Shown here: positions 48,724 to 57,546 of the stretch, piece after piece
Numbering within the stretch: position 1 is the first letter of the stretch
Layout: every line of letters starts with the position of its first letter
NCBI RefSeq assembly: GCF_020215645.1
Contig: NZ_CP084058.1
Location: forward strand, 7,130,001-7,194,000
From: Nonomuraea gerenzanensis
GTDB lineage: Bacteria; Actinomycetota; Actinomycetes; Streptosporangiales; Streptosporangiaceae
Reading direction: 5' to 3'
Length of the DNA stretch: 64,000 nt
Made by a program: the position numbers and the translations under genes
Notes under the pieces: model-generated
Seen by the model: only the letters and a program-made list of their open reading frames with translations
Databases searched by the model: none
What the model was told of the DNA's origin: nothing

Positions 48724-50913
48724 ATGACTGCGGCTCGGAACCGCCTGGCCGGGGAGTTGCGCGTCGTGCTCATCGGGACGGGGGCAGCCGCCGTGGCCGC
48801 GGCCCGGGTCTTGGTGCACCGGGGTGTGCGCTCGTTCGTCCTGGCCGACGCCGGGTCGCGGCGGGAGGAGGCGTCGGCGGAGCTGCGGTCGCGGCCCTCG
48901 CCGGTGGTGGCGGAGGGGGCAGGACCGCTGGCGGCGGAGGGGGCCGGGCCGGAGCAAGACCGCCCGGCCGTGACGGCGCTGGCGAGAGAGGCCGGGCCGG
49001 AGCTGGACCGCTCGGCCGTGACGGCGCTGGTGGAGGGCGCGGGTTTGGTGATGGTCACCGCCGGTTGGAGCTTCCCCGCCGTGCACCATTGGGTGAACGA
49101 GAGCGGCGTGCCCGCCCTGCACGCGGCGTTCGGCGGGTTGCGCGCCAGGATCGGGCCGCTCGTCCTGCCCGGTGCGGGGGCGTGCTTCCTGTGCTGGCGC
49201 ATGCGGGCAGTGGCCTGTGAGGACGACTTCGCGGCGGCCATGGCGCTGGAGGAGGAGGGCGATCGCGTCCGTGGTTTCCGCGAGCCGCCGCCGGTCCCGC
49301 CCGTGCTGTCCGCCTGGGCGGGGGCGGTCCTGGCGCATGAGGCGCTGGCGGCCACCGTCGGCCCGGCCCGGCCGCGGCTCGTTGGGCACGTGCTGGAGCT
49401 GGACGGGGCGGCCCGCACCGGGACGCTCCACCCCGTACTGCCGCGTCCCGACTGCCCGGCCTGCGCAAGACGTCCCCAGCGGAAGGGACCGGCGGCGCCC
49501 GACGAGCCCCACCCAGCCGCAGCGCAAGCATCAGGCGAGCCCAGCCCCACCGCACCGCGAGCGCCCGACGACCCCCGCCCCACCACAGCGCAAGCGCCCG
49601 ACGAGCCCAGCCCCGCCGGGGCGACGGGCGCCGGAGGTCGCGGTCTGGCGGAGGTCACCCGGCAGGTGACCAGCCCCCTGTGCGGGCTGGTCCGCCGCCT
49701 GGACGACGTACGCAAGGATCCCACCGAGCCGAACCACCCGTTCATCGCCCGCGCCGAATTGTCCAACGCCCGCTTCATCAACGGCAGCGACGCGTTCGTA
49801 GCCTGCTCGGGCAAGGGCATCACCAGAGCGGAGGCCCGTGACGGCGCGATCGGCGAGGCGCTCGAACGGTACGCCGGCCTGACCTGGCAGCCGGCCCGGC
49901 AAACGAAGGCCAGGCGCGCCGACCTGGACGGCCCTTCACTCGACCCGCACGACCTGGTCCTGTACGCCGACCACCAGTACGCGGCCCTCCCCTACCCCCG
50001 CTACACCACCGACCAGCCCCTGACCTGGACGACCGCCCGTTCCCTGGCGACCGGCGGCGAGGTGTGGGTGCCGCTGCTCGCCGTCCCGCTCGCACCACGG
50101 CTGTCCGGCCCCGGGGAGTACTTGTTCGCCCCCACCTCCAACGGCCTGGCCGCCGGCTCGTCCACCGGTGACGCCCTCCGGCGGGCGCTGCTGGAGGTCG
50201 TCGAGCGGGACGCCTTCCTCATCGCCTGGGCGCACCGCCTGCCGGGCCGGTCGCACGACGCCCTCGACGTCCCGGACCGGGAGACGCGGCGCGTCGCCGC
50301 CGCCTACGCCGCCCGTGGCGTCACGATCACCGTGCATCGCCTGCCCACGGACGCCGCCGCCGAGGTCGTGCTCGCGATCGGCTGGAGCGACGAGCCGCCG
50401 GCGGCGGTGGCGGGGCTCGGCGCGCACGCCGATCCCCGGCTCGCCGCCCGGCGCGCGGTGCTGGAGGTGGCCCAGGTACGCCCGGCGCTGCTGGCCCGGC
50501 TGCGTGTGCCCGGGACGGCCGCCCGCATGGACGCACTGGCCGCGGACCGGCTCCCGGTCACCGGCCTGGACGACCACGACCTGCGTTACGCCCATCCGGA
50601 CGCCGCCGCCCACGGCCTGCATCACCTGCGCTCGGCTCCCCTGACGCCGTGGGAGGCGGGCACGCGGGCGGGTTCGCTGGTCGAATCGCTGGTCGCGGCG
50701 GCCGGTGACGTCCTGTACGCGGACGTCACGCCCGCCGACGTCGCGGCGGTGGGCGTGCGGGTGGTGCGTGCAATCGTGCCGGGGTTCCAGCCGATCGCGT
50801 TCGGCGCGGCGCACGCGCGGCTCGGCGGGCGGCGGCTGTACGAGTTGCCGGAGCGGCTCGGCCTGCGCCCGGGGACCGCCACGCTCAACCTCGACCCGCA
50901 CCCCCTGGCCTAG
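48724..50913 (+). CDS. TOMM cyclodehydratase: E1-like (ocin-ThiF) domain fused to YcaO
   Basis: 729 aa. Residues 1-250 resemble an E1/ThiF-like partner that binds precursor leaders: VVLIGTGAAAVAAARVLV and Cys-rich ACFLCWRM and CPACARRP, probably a zinc site. Residues about 300-729 are YcaO: ALSNARF-like start, KGITRAEARDGAIGEALERY (ATP site), STGDALRRALLEVVERDAFL (Glu motif), and a C-terminus LDPHPLA close to the PxPxP tail of azoline-forming YcaOs. It should use ATP to turn Cys/Ser/Thr of a peptide into azolines. No dehydrogenase is adjacent. Confidence 0.9.
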   Translation: MTAARNRLAGELRVVLIGTGAAAVAAARVLVHRGVRSFVLADAGSRREEASAELRSRPSPVVAEGAGPLAAEGAGPEQDRPAVTALAREAGPELDRSAVTALVEGAGLVMVTAGWSFPAVHHWVNESGVPALHAAFGGLRARIGPLVLPGAGACFLCWRMRAVACEDDFAAAMALEEEGDRVRGFREPPPVPPVLSAWAGAVLAHEALAATVGPARPRLVGHVLELDGAARTGTLHPVLPRPDCPACARRPQRKGPAAPDEPHPAAAQASGEPSPTAPRAPDDPRPTTAQAPDEPSPAGATGAGGRGLAEVTRQVTSPLCGLVRRLDDVRKDPTEPNHPFIARAELSNARFINGSDAFVACSGKGITRAEARDGAIGEALERYAGLTWQPARQTKARRADLDGPSLDPHDLVLYADHQYAALPYPRYTTDQPLTWTTARSLATGGEVWVPLLAVPLAPRLSGPGEYLFAPTSNGLAAGSSTGDALRRALLEVVERDAFLIAWAHRLPGRSHDALDVPDRETRRVAAAYAARGVTITVHRLPTDAAAEVVLAIGWSDEPPAAVAGLGAHADPRLAARRAVLEVAQVRPALLARLRVPGTAARMDALAADRLPVTGLDDHDLRYAHPDAAAHGLHHLRSAPLTPWEAGTRAGSLVESLVAAAGDVLYADVTPADVAAVGVRVVRAIVPGFQPIAFGAAHARLGGRRLYELPERLGLRPGTATLNLDPHPLA
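48942..49037. repeat. 48-bp in-frame direct repeat in the E1-YcaO gene
   Basis: Units 48942-48989 and 48990-49037 are nearly identical and encode AGPEQDRPAVTALARE and AGPELDRSAVTALVEG, inside the E1-like half. A second repetitive Pro/Ala stretch lies at about 49496-49620, in the linker to YcaO. Confidence 0.8.
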
Positions 50914-50921
50914 CGGAGACG

Positions 50922-51113
50922 GTGCGTCAGCGGCCGAGCTGGGCGAACCTGTCGAGAGCGGACCGTTCGCCGGAGGCCGCGTCGCCCGGCGCCAGGTGCG
51001 GGGAGGACCTCCAGCACAACCGGTCGTCCGAAGCCAGGCTCGGGGAGGACCTCCGGCACAACCGGTCGTCCGGCTGTACGGCGTACCGGTCCGTCGGGTC
51101 CACGGCGTGCTGA
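50922..51113 (+). CDS. candidate TOMM precursor peptide, plus strand
   Basis: 63-aa ORF starting GTG 9 nt after the YcaO stop. Contains the two 14-residue units GEDLQHNRSSEARL and GEDLRHNRSSGCTA, and ends in a Cys/Ser/Thr-rich tail (GCTAYRSVGSTAC), the kind of residues a cyclodehydratase modifies. No clear ribosome site. It overlaps the opposite ORF at 50927-51121, and only one of the two is likely real. Confidence 0.35.
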   Translation: MRQRPSWANLSRADRSPEAASPGARCGEDLQHNRSSEARLGEDLRHNRSSGCTAYRSVGSTAC

Positions 51114-51121
51114 GCGGGCAT
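50927..51121 (-). CDS. candidate TOMM precursor peptide, minus strand
   Basis: 64-aa ORF (MPAQHAVDPTDRYAVQ...). ATG 51121 has GGAGG 6 nt upstream, and TATACAT further upstream resembles a -10. It contains repeat units DDRLCRRSSPSLAS and DDRLCWRSSPHLAP, each with Cys-x2-Ser-Ser, plausible azoline sites. Third-position GC is high on both strands here and does not decide between this and the overlapping plus-strand ORF. The ribosome site favours this one. Confidence 0.4.
   Translation of the reverse strand: MPAQHAVDPTDRYAVQPDDRLCRRSSPSLASDDRLCWRSSPHLAPGDAASGERSALDRFAQLGR
50992..51075. repeat. 42-bp tandem repeat downstream of the YcaO gene
   Basis: Units 50992-51033 and 51034-51075 match at about 36 of 42 positions, and the period is a multiple of three. 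They lie in overlapping ORFs on both strands. Confidence 0.9.
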
Positions 51122-51224
51122 GGCCATCCTCCAGTGCCGATATGAGCGCATGTATAGCACCGGCGGGCGATCGGGGGAAGCGTTCGCGCTCGTTCCCGGA
51201 GCCGGTGCGCCCTATTCTGTGGCG

Positions 51225-51512
51225 ATGAACATCGAGTTCACCGGCGAGGTGTGGTTCTGGCGGGGGCCGGCGCCCTGGCATTTCCTCACCGTGCCCGACG
51301 AGGAGTGCCAGGACCTGGAGACGATCGCCGCCTCGGTGAGCTACGGCTGGGGCATGATCCCGGTGACGGCTCAGATCCGGGAGACCAGGTGGCAGACGTC
51401 GATGTTCCCCAAGGACGGGCGTTACCTCGTACCGGTGAAGGCGGAGGTGCGGCGGGCCGAGGGGCTGGACGTGGGAGACGTCGTGACCGTCCGCCTGACC
51501 GTCGGCGCATAG
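51225..51512 (+). CDS. DUF1905 domain protein
   Basis: 95 aa. Seen: FTGEVWFWRGPAPWHFLTVP near the N-terminus, ASVSYGWGMIPVTAQI in the middle and VPVKAEVRRAEGLDVGDVV, the standard DUF1905 small beta-barrel. Function unknown; members are often fused to or near YdeI-like proteins. TATTCT 7 nt before ATG 51225 resembles a -10, so the mRNA is probably leaderless. Confidence 0.85.
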   Translation: MNIEFTGEVWFWRGPAPWHFLTVPDEECQDLETIAASVSYGWGMIPVTAQIRETRWQTSMFPKDGRYLVPVKAEVRRAEGLDVGDVVTVRLTVGA

Positions 51513-52152
51513 AGCCGCGCGCGGCCGGGATCGCGGCGATCACCGGCCCCTGGGGATGCGCCTTTCGCCGGCCATGGTCGAACGCCGTTACGAATGACCA
51601 AGAAAGGTCACTCCATTACGGAGCGACACCGGCTGAATAGACGAAATGCTGATCCGCTTCCGGGTGACGGCGAAAGGCGCCGGAGAAGGCCGCGGAACGG
51701 CCTTTTGGGTCTCCGTCATTGTGCGCGGCGCCCGGTTCGAGCAGGGCGGTCAAGCCGCGAAGCATGATCGGGGTGGCCGCGCACCCCAGGGCGGGATGAG
51801 AAGGGTGCCCGCACGCGCGGCGGCGCCGCGCGCGGAGGGCGCGGAAAGCCGCCTTATCCACGGCACGAAAGACCGCCTTTCGCCCTAACCCTTTCAAGGA
51901 TAAAAGCACGCGCTCGCAGGGCTTTCGACCTCGCGACGGCTTTGGCGCAAACCCTGGCACAGAGGGCCCCCTCCTGTCTACAGTGTGGACAGCGAAATGT
52001 GGATTTCCCTGACATCTGATTACAGATCGGACAGACGTCGATCTCAAGTTCGCAACAGTATGGACTCGGCTATTTGTCCGAAACGTTGGCCGATGATCCT
52101 GTTGCGCATTAACCAGCAGCGCTGACCCTAGTTCGGACAAAGGAGAGCTGTC
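51513..52152. other. 640-nt intergenic region before the ABC importer operon
   Basis: No convincing gene on either strand; the open frames here are basic and low in complexity. The last 150 nt are clearly richer in A/T than the surroundings and hold CTGTC-N9-GACAG near 51977 and several short GACA/TGTC words. It is the likely promoter and regulatory region of the importer. Confidence 0.5.
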
Positions 52153-53892
52153 GTGACCCATAGGCGGAGACTTGGGAGATTCCTCACGGCGGTGACAGCA
52201 GGTGCGCTTCTGCTGTCCGCTTGCGGGCAGAGCGGCAACGAGGCCAGCAAGCCGACGCAGTCGGCCACGGGCGGCGCCGCCTCGGGGCAGACCATCACCT
52301 ACGCCGGTGAGCAGGAGTTCAACTCCTACAACAGCATCGCCGTGAACAACCTGGTCAACAGCACCGCCATGCAGCGGGTGCTGCTCGGCTTCTGGTACTA
52401 CGGCGAGAAGGGCGTGGTGACCCCCGACAAGGACTTCGGCACGTACACGAAGACGTCGGACTCGCCGCTGACCGTCGACTACGAGTTCAACGCCCAGGGC
52501 GTGTGGTCCGACGGCAACCCGATCGACTGTGACGACGCTCTGCTGTACTGGGCGGCCAAGTCCGGCAAGATCAAGGGCTTCCAGGTCGACGGCACCACCG
52601 GTGTCGAGCTGGTCAAGGCTCCGGCGTGCAAGGCGGGCGACAAGAAGTTCACCTTCGAGTACTCCGAGCCGTTCGCCGACTGGGAGAGCAACGGCCCCGG
52701 CGCCGCCGACGTGCTGCCGGCCCACGTGGCGTACAAGGCCGCGGGCATGAGCGAGGCGGACTTCATCGCCGCGGTGCAGGCGGCGGACACCAAGAAGCTC
52801 GAAGCGGTGATCAAGTTCTACAACGAGGGCTGGGTCATCGAGGGCGGCATCAAGGACATGTCGCTGTTCCCGGCCTCGGGCCCCTACAAGATCTCCGCCA
52901 TGGAGCCCGGCCAGTCGCTGACCCTGGCCGCCAACGACAAGTGGTGGGGCGCCAAGCCGGCCACGCCGACCATCGTGATGCGCGTCATCTCGCAGGAGGA
53001 GCAGGCCCAGGCCCTGCAGAACCGCGAGGTCAACCTGATCGAGCCGCAGCCGAACCCCGACCTGCTCGCCCAGCTCCAGGGTATGCAGGGCGTGACGGTG
53101 AAGACCGGTGACGCCTACACCTACGAGCACCTGGACTTCAACTTCGACTCCAGCGAGTTCAAGGACAAGACGCTGCGCGAGGCGTTCGCCAAGTGCGTGC
53201 CCAGGCAGCTCATCGTGGACAACCTGATCAAGCCGCTCGCGCCGCAGGCGCAGGTGCTGCAGGTGCGCAACACGCTGCCGTTCGAGGCGGACTACGCCAC
53301 CGTCTCCCAGGGCAGCGGCTCCGAGACCTACGCCCAGCCCGACGTCGAGGGCGCCAAGGCGCTGCTGGAGAAGGCCGGCAAGGTCGGCATGGAAGTGAAG
53401 ATCGGCCACAACCTGCCCAACCCGCGCCGTACGCAGGAGGTGCAGCTCATCGCCGACTCCTGCAACAAGGCGGGCTTCAAGATCACCGACGCCGGTGACG
53501 AGAAGTTCTTCGAGGCCGGCGGTCCCCTCGCCACCAACACCTACGACGTGGCGCTGTTCGCCTGGACCGGCTCGGCCGAGGTGAGCGGCTGGAGCTCGAC
53601 GTACACCACGGTCAAGGAGTGCAGCGAGGCCGGCAAGGAGAACAACAACGGCTGCTACTCCAACAAGGAGGTCGACGAGCTCATCAAGAAGCTCAACGCC
53701 GAGGTCGACAAGACCAAGCACCCCGCGATGATCGCCCAGATCGAGAAGGTGCTCTGGCAGGACCTGGCGACGATCCCGCTGTTCGCCCACCCGAACATGC
53801 TGGCCTGGGACGAGAAGCTGCAGAACATCGTGCCGAACCCGGCCCAGTCGTCCGTGACCTGGAACATGGACAAGTGGAGCCTGGCCCAGTAG
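52153..53892 (+). CDS. peptide/oligopeptide ABC transporter substrate-binding lipoprotein (family 5)
   Basis: 579 aa. Signal peptide with lipobox LLLSACGQ (Cys about 25). SBP family 5 features: GQTITYAGEQEFNSYNSIAV, the middle ISAMEPGQSLTLAANDKWWG and C-terminal WQDLATIPLFAHPNMLAW. It captures peptides or another polar solute for the permeases that follow. AAGGAGAG precedes GTG 52153. First gene of a five-gene operon. Confidence 0.93.
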   Translation: MTHRRRLGRFLTAVTAGALLLSACGQSGNEASKPTQSATGGAASGQTITYAGEQEFNSYNSIAVNNLVNSTAMQRVLLGFWYYGEKGVVTPDKDFGTYTKTSDSPLTVDYEFNAQGVWSDGNPIDCDDALLYWAAKSGKIKGFQVDGTTGVELVKAPACKAGDKKFTFEYSEPFADWESNGPGAADVLPAHVAYKAAGMSEADFIAAVQAADTKKLEAVIKFYNEGWVIEGGIKDMSLFPASGPYKISAMEPGQSLTLAANDKWWGAKPATPTIVMRVISQEEQAQALQNREVNLIEPQPNPDLLAQLQGMQGVTVKTGDAYTYEHLDFNFDSSEFKDKTLREAFAKCVPRQLIVDNLIKPLAPQAQVLQVRNTLPFEADYATVSQGSGSETYAQPDVEGAKALLEKAGKVGMEVKIGHNLPNPRRTQEVQLIADSCNKAGFKITDAGDEKFFEAGGPLATNTYDVALFAWTGSAEVSGWSSTYTTVKECSEAGKENNNGCYSNKEVDELIKKLNAEVDKTKHPAMIAQIEKVLWQDLATIPLFAHPNMLAWDEKLQNIVPNPAQSSVTWNMDKWSLAQ

Positions 53893-53988
53893 CCGCCCGA
53901 TCACTCTGAACCACCCGGCGCGGAGCGGAGGAGTCCCCGAGTCCTCCGCTCCGCGCCAGCACCACCTATGAACCAAGGGGGATAGCGA

Positions 53989-55497
53989 GTGATCGCCTTC
54001 ATCGCGCGAAGACTGATCGTCTCCTTCTTCGTGCTTCTGGCGGCCACCATGGTCATCTACGGGCTGACGGCGCTCGCGGGCGACCCGCTGGAAGACCTCA
54101 GGGAGCTCCCGGGCCCTGACCGGGAGCGCAAGATGGCCGACCGCATCGAGCGGATGAACCTCGACGTTCCCCTCCCGCTCCGATACCTGACCTGGCTCGG
54201 GAACCTGTTCCGCGGCGACCTCGGCGTCAACCGCGACGGCCAGGACGTGGCCGTGCTGCTCGGCAACGCCCTGTCGGCCACGTTGCAGCTCGTCGTGGCC
54301 GCCACCGTGCTCGCGGTCGTCATCGGCGTCATCGTGGGCATCGTCTCCGCGCTGCGGCAGTACAGCGCCTTCGACTACTCGGTCACCTTCACCGCCTTCG
54401 TCTGCTTCTCGCTCCCGCTCTTCTGGGTCGCGGTGATGCTCAAGCAGTACATCGCGATCGAGTTCAACGACTGGCTGCGCGATCCCGTCATCCCGCCCAC
54501 CGTCATCGGCGTGATCTCCCTGGTCGCCGGGCTGATCTGGGCCACGCTCTGGATCGGCGGCCGGCAGACGCGGCTGGCCGCGTTCGGGCTCGGCGCCGCC
54601 GCCACGGCCGTGACGCTGACGCTGCTGTCGGCCACCCGGTGGTTCGCCGACCCCGGCATCGGCGTCGTCCTCCTGGCGATCCTCGCGGGTGGCACGGCGG
54701 TCGGCCTGACCGCGCTGATCTCCGGGCTGCGCTACCGCGATCCGCTCTACGCCGCCCTCTCGGCCGCGGGGATCGGCGTGATCCTCTCCCAGCTCCTGGA
54801 TCCCGTCCTGACCGATCCGAGCTGGCTGGAGATCTTCGGTCTGGCCCTGCTGACGGTGGCCGTCTGCGTGGGGCTCGGCTACGGCCTCGGCGGGCTGCTG
54901 CGCCGCCAGGCGATCCTCGCCTCCGTCCTGACGGGGCTGGTCACCGGCGGGCTGATCTTCCTCGACCGCATGCTGCGCGGTTTCGCGGACTACAGCGAGT
55001 ACGTACGCGGCCGCCCGATCGCCACGATCGGCTCCAGCACCCCCAACTTCGAAGGCGACTTCTGGCAGACCAACCTGGATGTGGCGGGCCACCTCCTGCT
55101 GCCGACCATGGCGCTGATCCTGATCTCGCTGGCCACCTACACCCGCTACAGCCGCTCCAGCATGCTCGAAGTGATGAACCTCGACTACGTGCGCACCGCG
55201 CGGGCCAAGGGCCTGCCCGAGCGCACGGTGGTCACCAAGCACGCCTTCCGCAACGGGATGATCCCGATCACCACACTGATGGCCTTCGACTTCGCGGGCG
55301 TCATCGGCGGCGCGATCGTGACCGAGAACGTCTTCGGCTGGCAGGGCATGGGCAGCCTGTTCCTGCGCGGGCTGCAGGAGGTCGATCCGGCCCCGGTCAT
55401 GGCGTTCTTCATCGTCTCCGGGACGGCGATCGTGCTGTTCAACATGCTGGCCGACATCATCTACGCCTACCTCGACCCACGGATCAGGTTGTCATGA
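53989..55497 (+). CDS. ABC transporter permease (DppB/OppB type) with an inserted membrane block
   Basis: 502 aa, where DppB-type permeases are usually 300-340 aa. The N-terminus (FIARRLIVSFFVLLAATMVIY; GLTALAGDP; GDLGVNRDG) and C-terminus (EAA loop in DYVRTARAKGLPERTVVTKH; IVTENVFGW) are standard. Between them, residues about 170-335 form five or six extra hydrophobic helices (TVIGVISLVAGLIWATLWIG; AILASVLTGLVTGGLIFLD). Forms the membrane channel with the next gene; GTG 53989 after a GGGGGA site. Confidence 0.92.
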   Translation: MIAFIARRLIVSFFVLLAATMVIYGLTALAGDPLEDLRELPGPDRERKMADRIERMNLDVPLPLRYLTWLGNLFRGDLGVNRDGQDVAVLLGNALSATLQLVVAATVLAVVIGVIVGIVSALRQYSAFDYSVTFTAFVCFSLPLFWVAVMLKQYIAIEFNDWLRDPVIPPTVIGVISLVAGLIWATLWIGGRQTRLAAFGLGAAATAVTLTLLSATRWFADPGIGVVLLAILAGGTAVGLTALISGLRYRDPLYAALSAAGIGVILSQLLDPVLTDPSWLEIFGLALLTVAVCVGLGYGLGGLLRRQAILASVLTGLVTGGLIFLDRMLRGFADYSEYVRGRPIATIGSSTPNFEGDFWQTNLDVAGHLLLPTMALILISLATYTRYSRSSMLEVMNLDYVRTARAKGLPERTVVTKHAFRNGMIPITTLMAFDFAGVIGGAIVTENVFGWQGMGSLFLRGLQEVDPAPVMAFFIVSGTAIVLFNMLADIIYAYLDPRIRLS

Positions 55498-56498
55498 GCG
55501 GGCAGTTCACACCCACAGGAGAGCCACCCATGGCGATCAGCGCGCAGGTCCCCGGGGCCGCGCAGGGCATGACGGTCGTCGCCCGCACCCAGAGCCAGCT
55601 CGTCCGCCGCCGCTTCTTCCGGCACCGGGCGGCGCTGGCCGGCATGCTGGTCTTCGGCTTCGTCGTCGTGCTGGCGTTCACCTCCATCGGGTTCGGGCCC
55701 ATCCCGGGCTGGTGGGACAAGAGCTACCTGGCCACCGGGTCGGTGGTCGACCAGGGCAGGCCGACGCTCAGCCTGGTGCCGGAGTTCCTCGGCGGCGAGG
55801 GCATCCGCTGGGGCGAGCACCCCTTCGGGCAGGACAACATCGGCATCGACTACTTCGCGCTCACCATGCGCGGCACCCAGCAGTCGATCATCGTGGCGTT
55901 CATCGTGGGCATCGTGGCCACGACGGTCGGCACGCTGGCCGGCGCCTTCGCCGGATATTTCCGGCAAAAGGTGGAAGCGATCCTCATGCGGCTCACCGAC
56001 GTGATGATCACCATCCCCGTCCTGATCATCGCCGCCATCGTCGGCCGGTCGTTCGGCGACTCGGGCATCGTCATCCTGGCCGTCTGCATCGGCCTGGTGA
56101 CCTGGCCCACGCTGAGCCGGCTGATCCGCGGCGAGTTCCTGTCGCTGCGCGAGAAGGAGTTCGTCGAGGCCGCGCGGGCGCTGGGCACGTCCTCCCGCCG
56201 CATCATCTTCCGGCACATCCTGCCCAACACGGTCGGCGTCATCATCGTCAGCGCGACCCTGGCCATCGCGAACGCGGTGCTGCTGGAGTCGGCGCTGTCC
56301 TTCCTCGGCGTCGGCGTGCAGCCGCCCGACGTCTCGCTCGGCCAGCTCATCGACACCTACCGCAGCGCGATGACGACCCGCCCGTGGCTGTTCTGGTGGC
56401 CGGGCGTGTTCATCATCGCGATCGCGCTGTCCATCAACTTCATCGGTGACGGTCTGCGCGACGCGTTCGACCCTCGACAGACCCGGGTGCGTGCTTGA
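55494..56498 (+). CDS. ABC transporter permease (DppC/OppC type)
   Basis: 334 aa. N-terminal RRRFFRHRAALAGMLVFGFV, then a large periplasmic loop (GWWDKSYLATGSVVDQG, HPFGQDNIGIDYFA), and the EAA cytoplasmic loop EFVEAARALGTSSRRIIFRH that docks to the ATPases. Start overlaps the previous stop (ATGA 55494-55497). The N-terminal extension before the first helix is about 45 residues. Confidence 0.93.
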   Translation: MSGQFTPTGEPPMAISAQVPGAAQGMTVVARTQSQLVRRRFFRHRAALAGMLVFGFVVVLAFTSIGFGPIPGWWDKSYLATGSVVDQGRPTLSLVPEFLGGEGIRWGEHPFGQDNIGIDYFALTMRGTQQSIIVAFIVGIVATTVGTLAGAFAGYFRQKVEAILMRLTDVMITIPVLIIAAIVGRSFGDSGIVILAVCIGLVTWPTLSRLIRGEFLSLREKEFVEAARALGTSSRRIIFRHILPNTVGVIIVSATLAIANAVLLESALSFLGVGVQPPDVSLGQLIDTYRSAMTTRPWLFWWPGVFIIAIALSINFIGDGLRDAFDPRQTRVRA

Positions 56499-56499
56499 C

Positions 56500-57546
56500 A
56501 TGAAGGATTACCCCACCGAGGTCCCCGGCGAGATCCTGCGCGTGGAGGACCTGGCCGTGGAGTTCCCCACCGAGGACGGCGTCGTCCAGGCGGTCCGCGG
56601 GGTCTCCTACTCCCTGCACGAGCGCGAGGTGCTCGGGATCGTCGGCGAGTCCGGCTCCGGCAAGTCCGTCTCGTCGCTGGCCGTGATGGGGCTGCTGCCT
56701 CGCGGCGCCCGCGTACGGGGCAAGATCTTCTACCGCGGCGACGACGTGCTGAAGGCACCCGCCCGCAAGCGGCGCGACCTGCGCGGACGCAAGATCGCCA
56801 TGATCTTCCAGGACCCGATGACCGCGCTGAACCCCGTGCACAGCATCGGCGACCAGCTCGCCGAGGCCGTGCTCGCGCACGACCTGGTGCCCCGCAAGCA
56901 GGCGCTCGCCCGCGCCAAGGAGATGCTCGACCTGGTCGGCATCCCGCAGGCCGAGCAGCGGCTGCGCAGCTATCCGCACGAGTTCTCCGGCGGCATGCGG
57001 CAGCGCGCGATGATCGCCATGGCGGTCATCAACAACCCGGACGTGATCATCGCCGACGAGCCGACCACCGCGCTCGACGTGACCGTCCAGGCGCAGATCC
57101 TGGAGAAGCTGCTGGAGGTCAAGGACGCCGTCAACGCCGCGATCGTGCTCATCACGCACGACCTCGGCGTGGTGGCGGGCATCGCGCACCGGGTGCTGGT
57201 CATGTACGCCGGCAAGCCGGTCGAGATCGGCGACACCGACACGATCTTCTACCGGCCGCGCATGCCGTACACCGCGGGGCTGCTCGGCTCGATGCCGTCC
57301 CTGGAGACCTCCGGCGGGCGGCTGCGCCCGATCAAGGGTGCCCCGCCCTCCCTGATCAACCTGCCGTCCGGCTGCCCGTTCTCGCCGCGCTGCCCGCTGG
57401 CCGACACCCGCTGCCACAGCGAGGAGCCCGCGCTGGTGGAGGTCGACGAGGGCGGGCACTACGCCGCCTGTCATCACTGGGACCAGCTGGCCGCGGTGGC
57501 GGATCCCACCGCGCTGTTCCGTACGGAGAGTGAGCCCGTCACATGA
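56500..57546 (+). CDS. ABC transporter ATP-binding protein (DppD/OppD type)
   Basis: 348 aa. Walker [10 protein letters not shown]-loop [10 protein letters not shown], signature FSGGMRQR, Walker [14 protein letters not shown]-loop LITHDLG. The C-terminal oligopeptide-transporter domain has [14 protein letters not shown], Cys residues that in relatives hold an Fe-S cluster or disulfide. ATG 56500 directly follows the previous stop; GTG 56491 is an alternative. Confidence 0.94.
   Translation: MKDYPTEVPGEILRVEDLAVEFPTEDGVVQAVRGVSYSLHEREVLGIVGESGSGKSVSSLAVMGLLPRGARVRGKIFYRGDDVLKAPARKRRDLRGRKIAMIFQDPMTALNPVHSIGDQLAEAVLAHDLVPRKQALARAKEMLDLVGIPQAEQRLRSYPHEFSGGMRQRAMIAMAVINNPDVIIADEPTTALDVTVQAQILEKLLEVKDAVNAAIVLITHDLGVVAGIAHRVLVMYAGKPVEIGDTDTIFYRPRMPYTAGLLGSMPSLETSGGRLRPIKGAPPSLINLPSGCPFSPRCPLADTRCHSEEPALVEVDEGGHYAACHHWDQLAAVADPTALFRTESEPVT

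Noticed and set aside
51646..51888. Possible 80-aa gene in the 640-nt gap before the importer
   Set aside because: Composition is Arg/Gly/Ala-rich without motif or ribosome site.
51616..55242. Long minus-strand open frame opposite the substrate-binding protein and permease
   Set aside because: Same GC-driven shadow; the plus-strand ABC genes are unambiguous and the minus frame has no recognisable domain.
54639..55493. Extended start for the second permease at 54639
   Set aside because: The extension lies in another frame of the first permease gene and is Arg/Pro-rich; the ATGA overlap at 55494 is the natural start.
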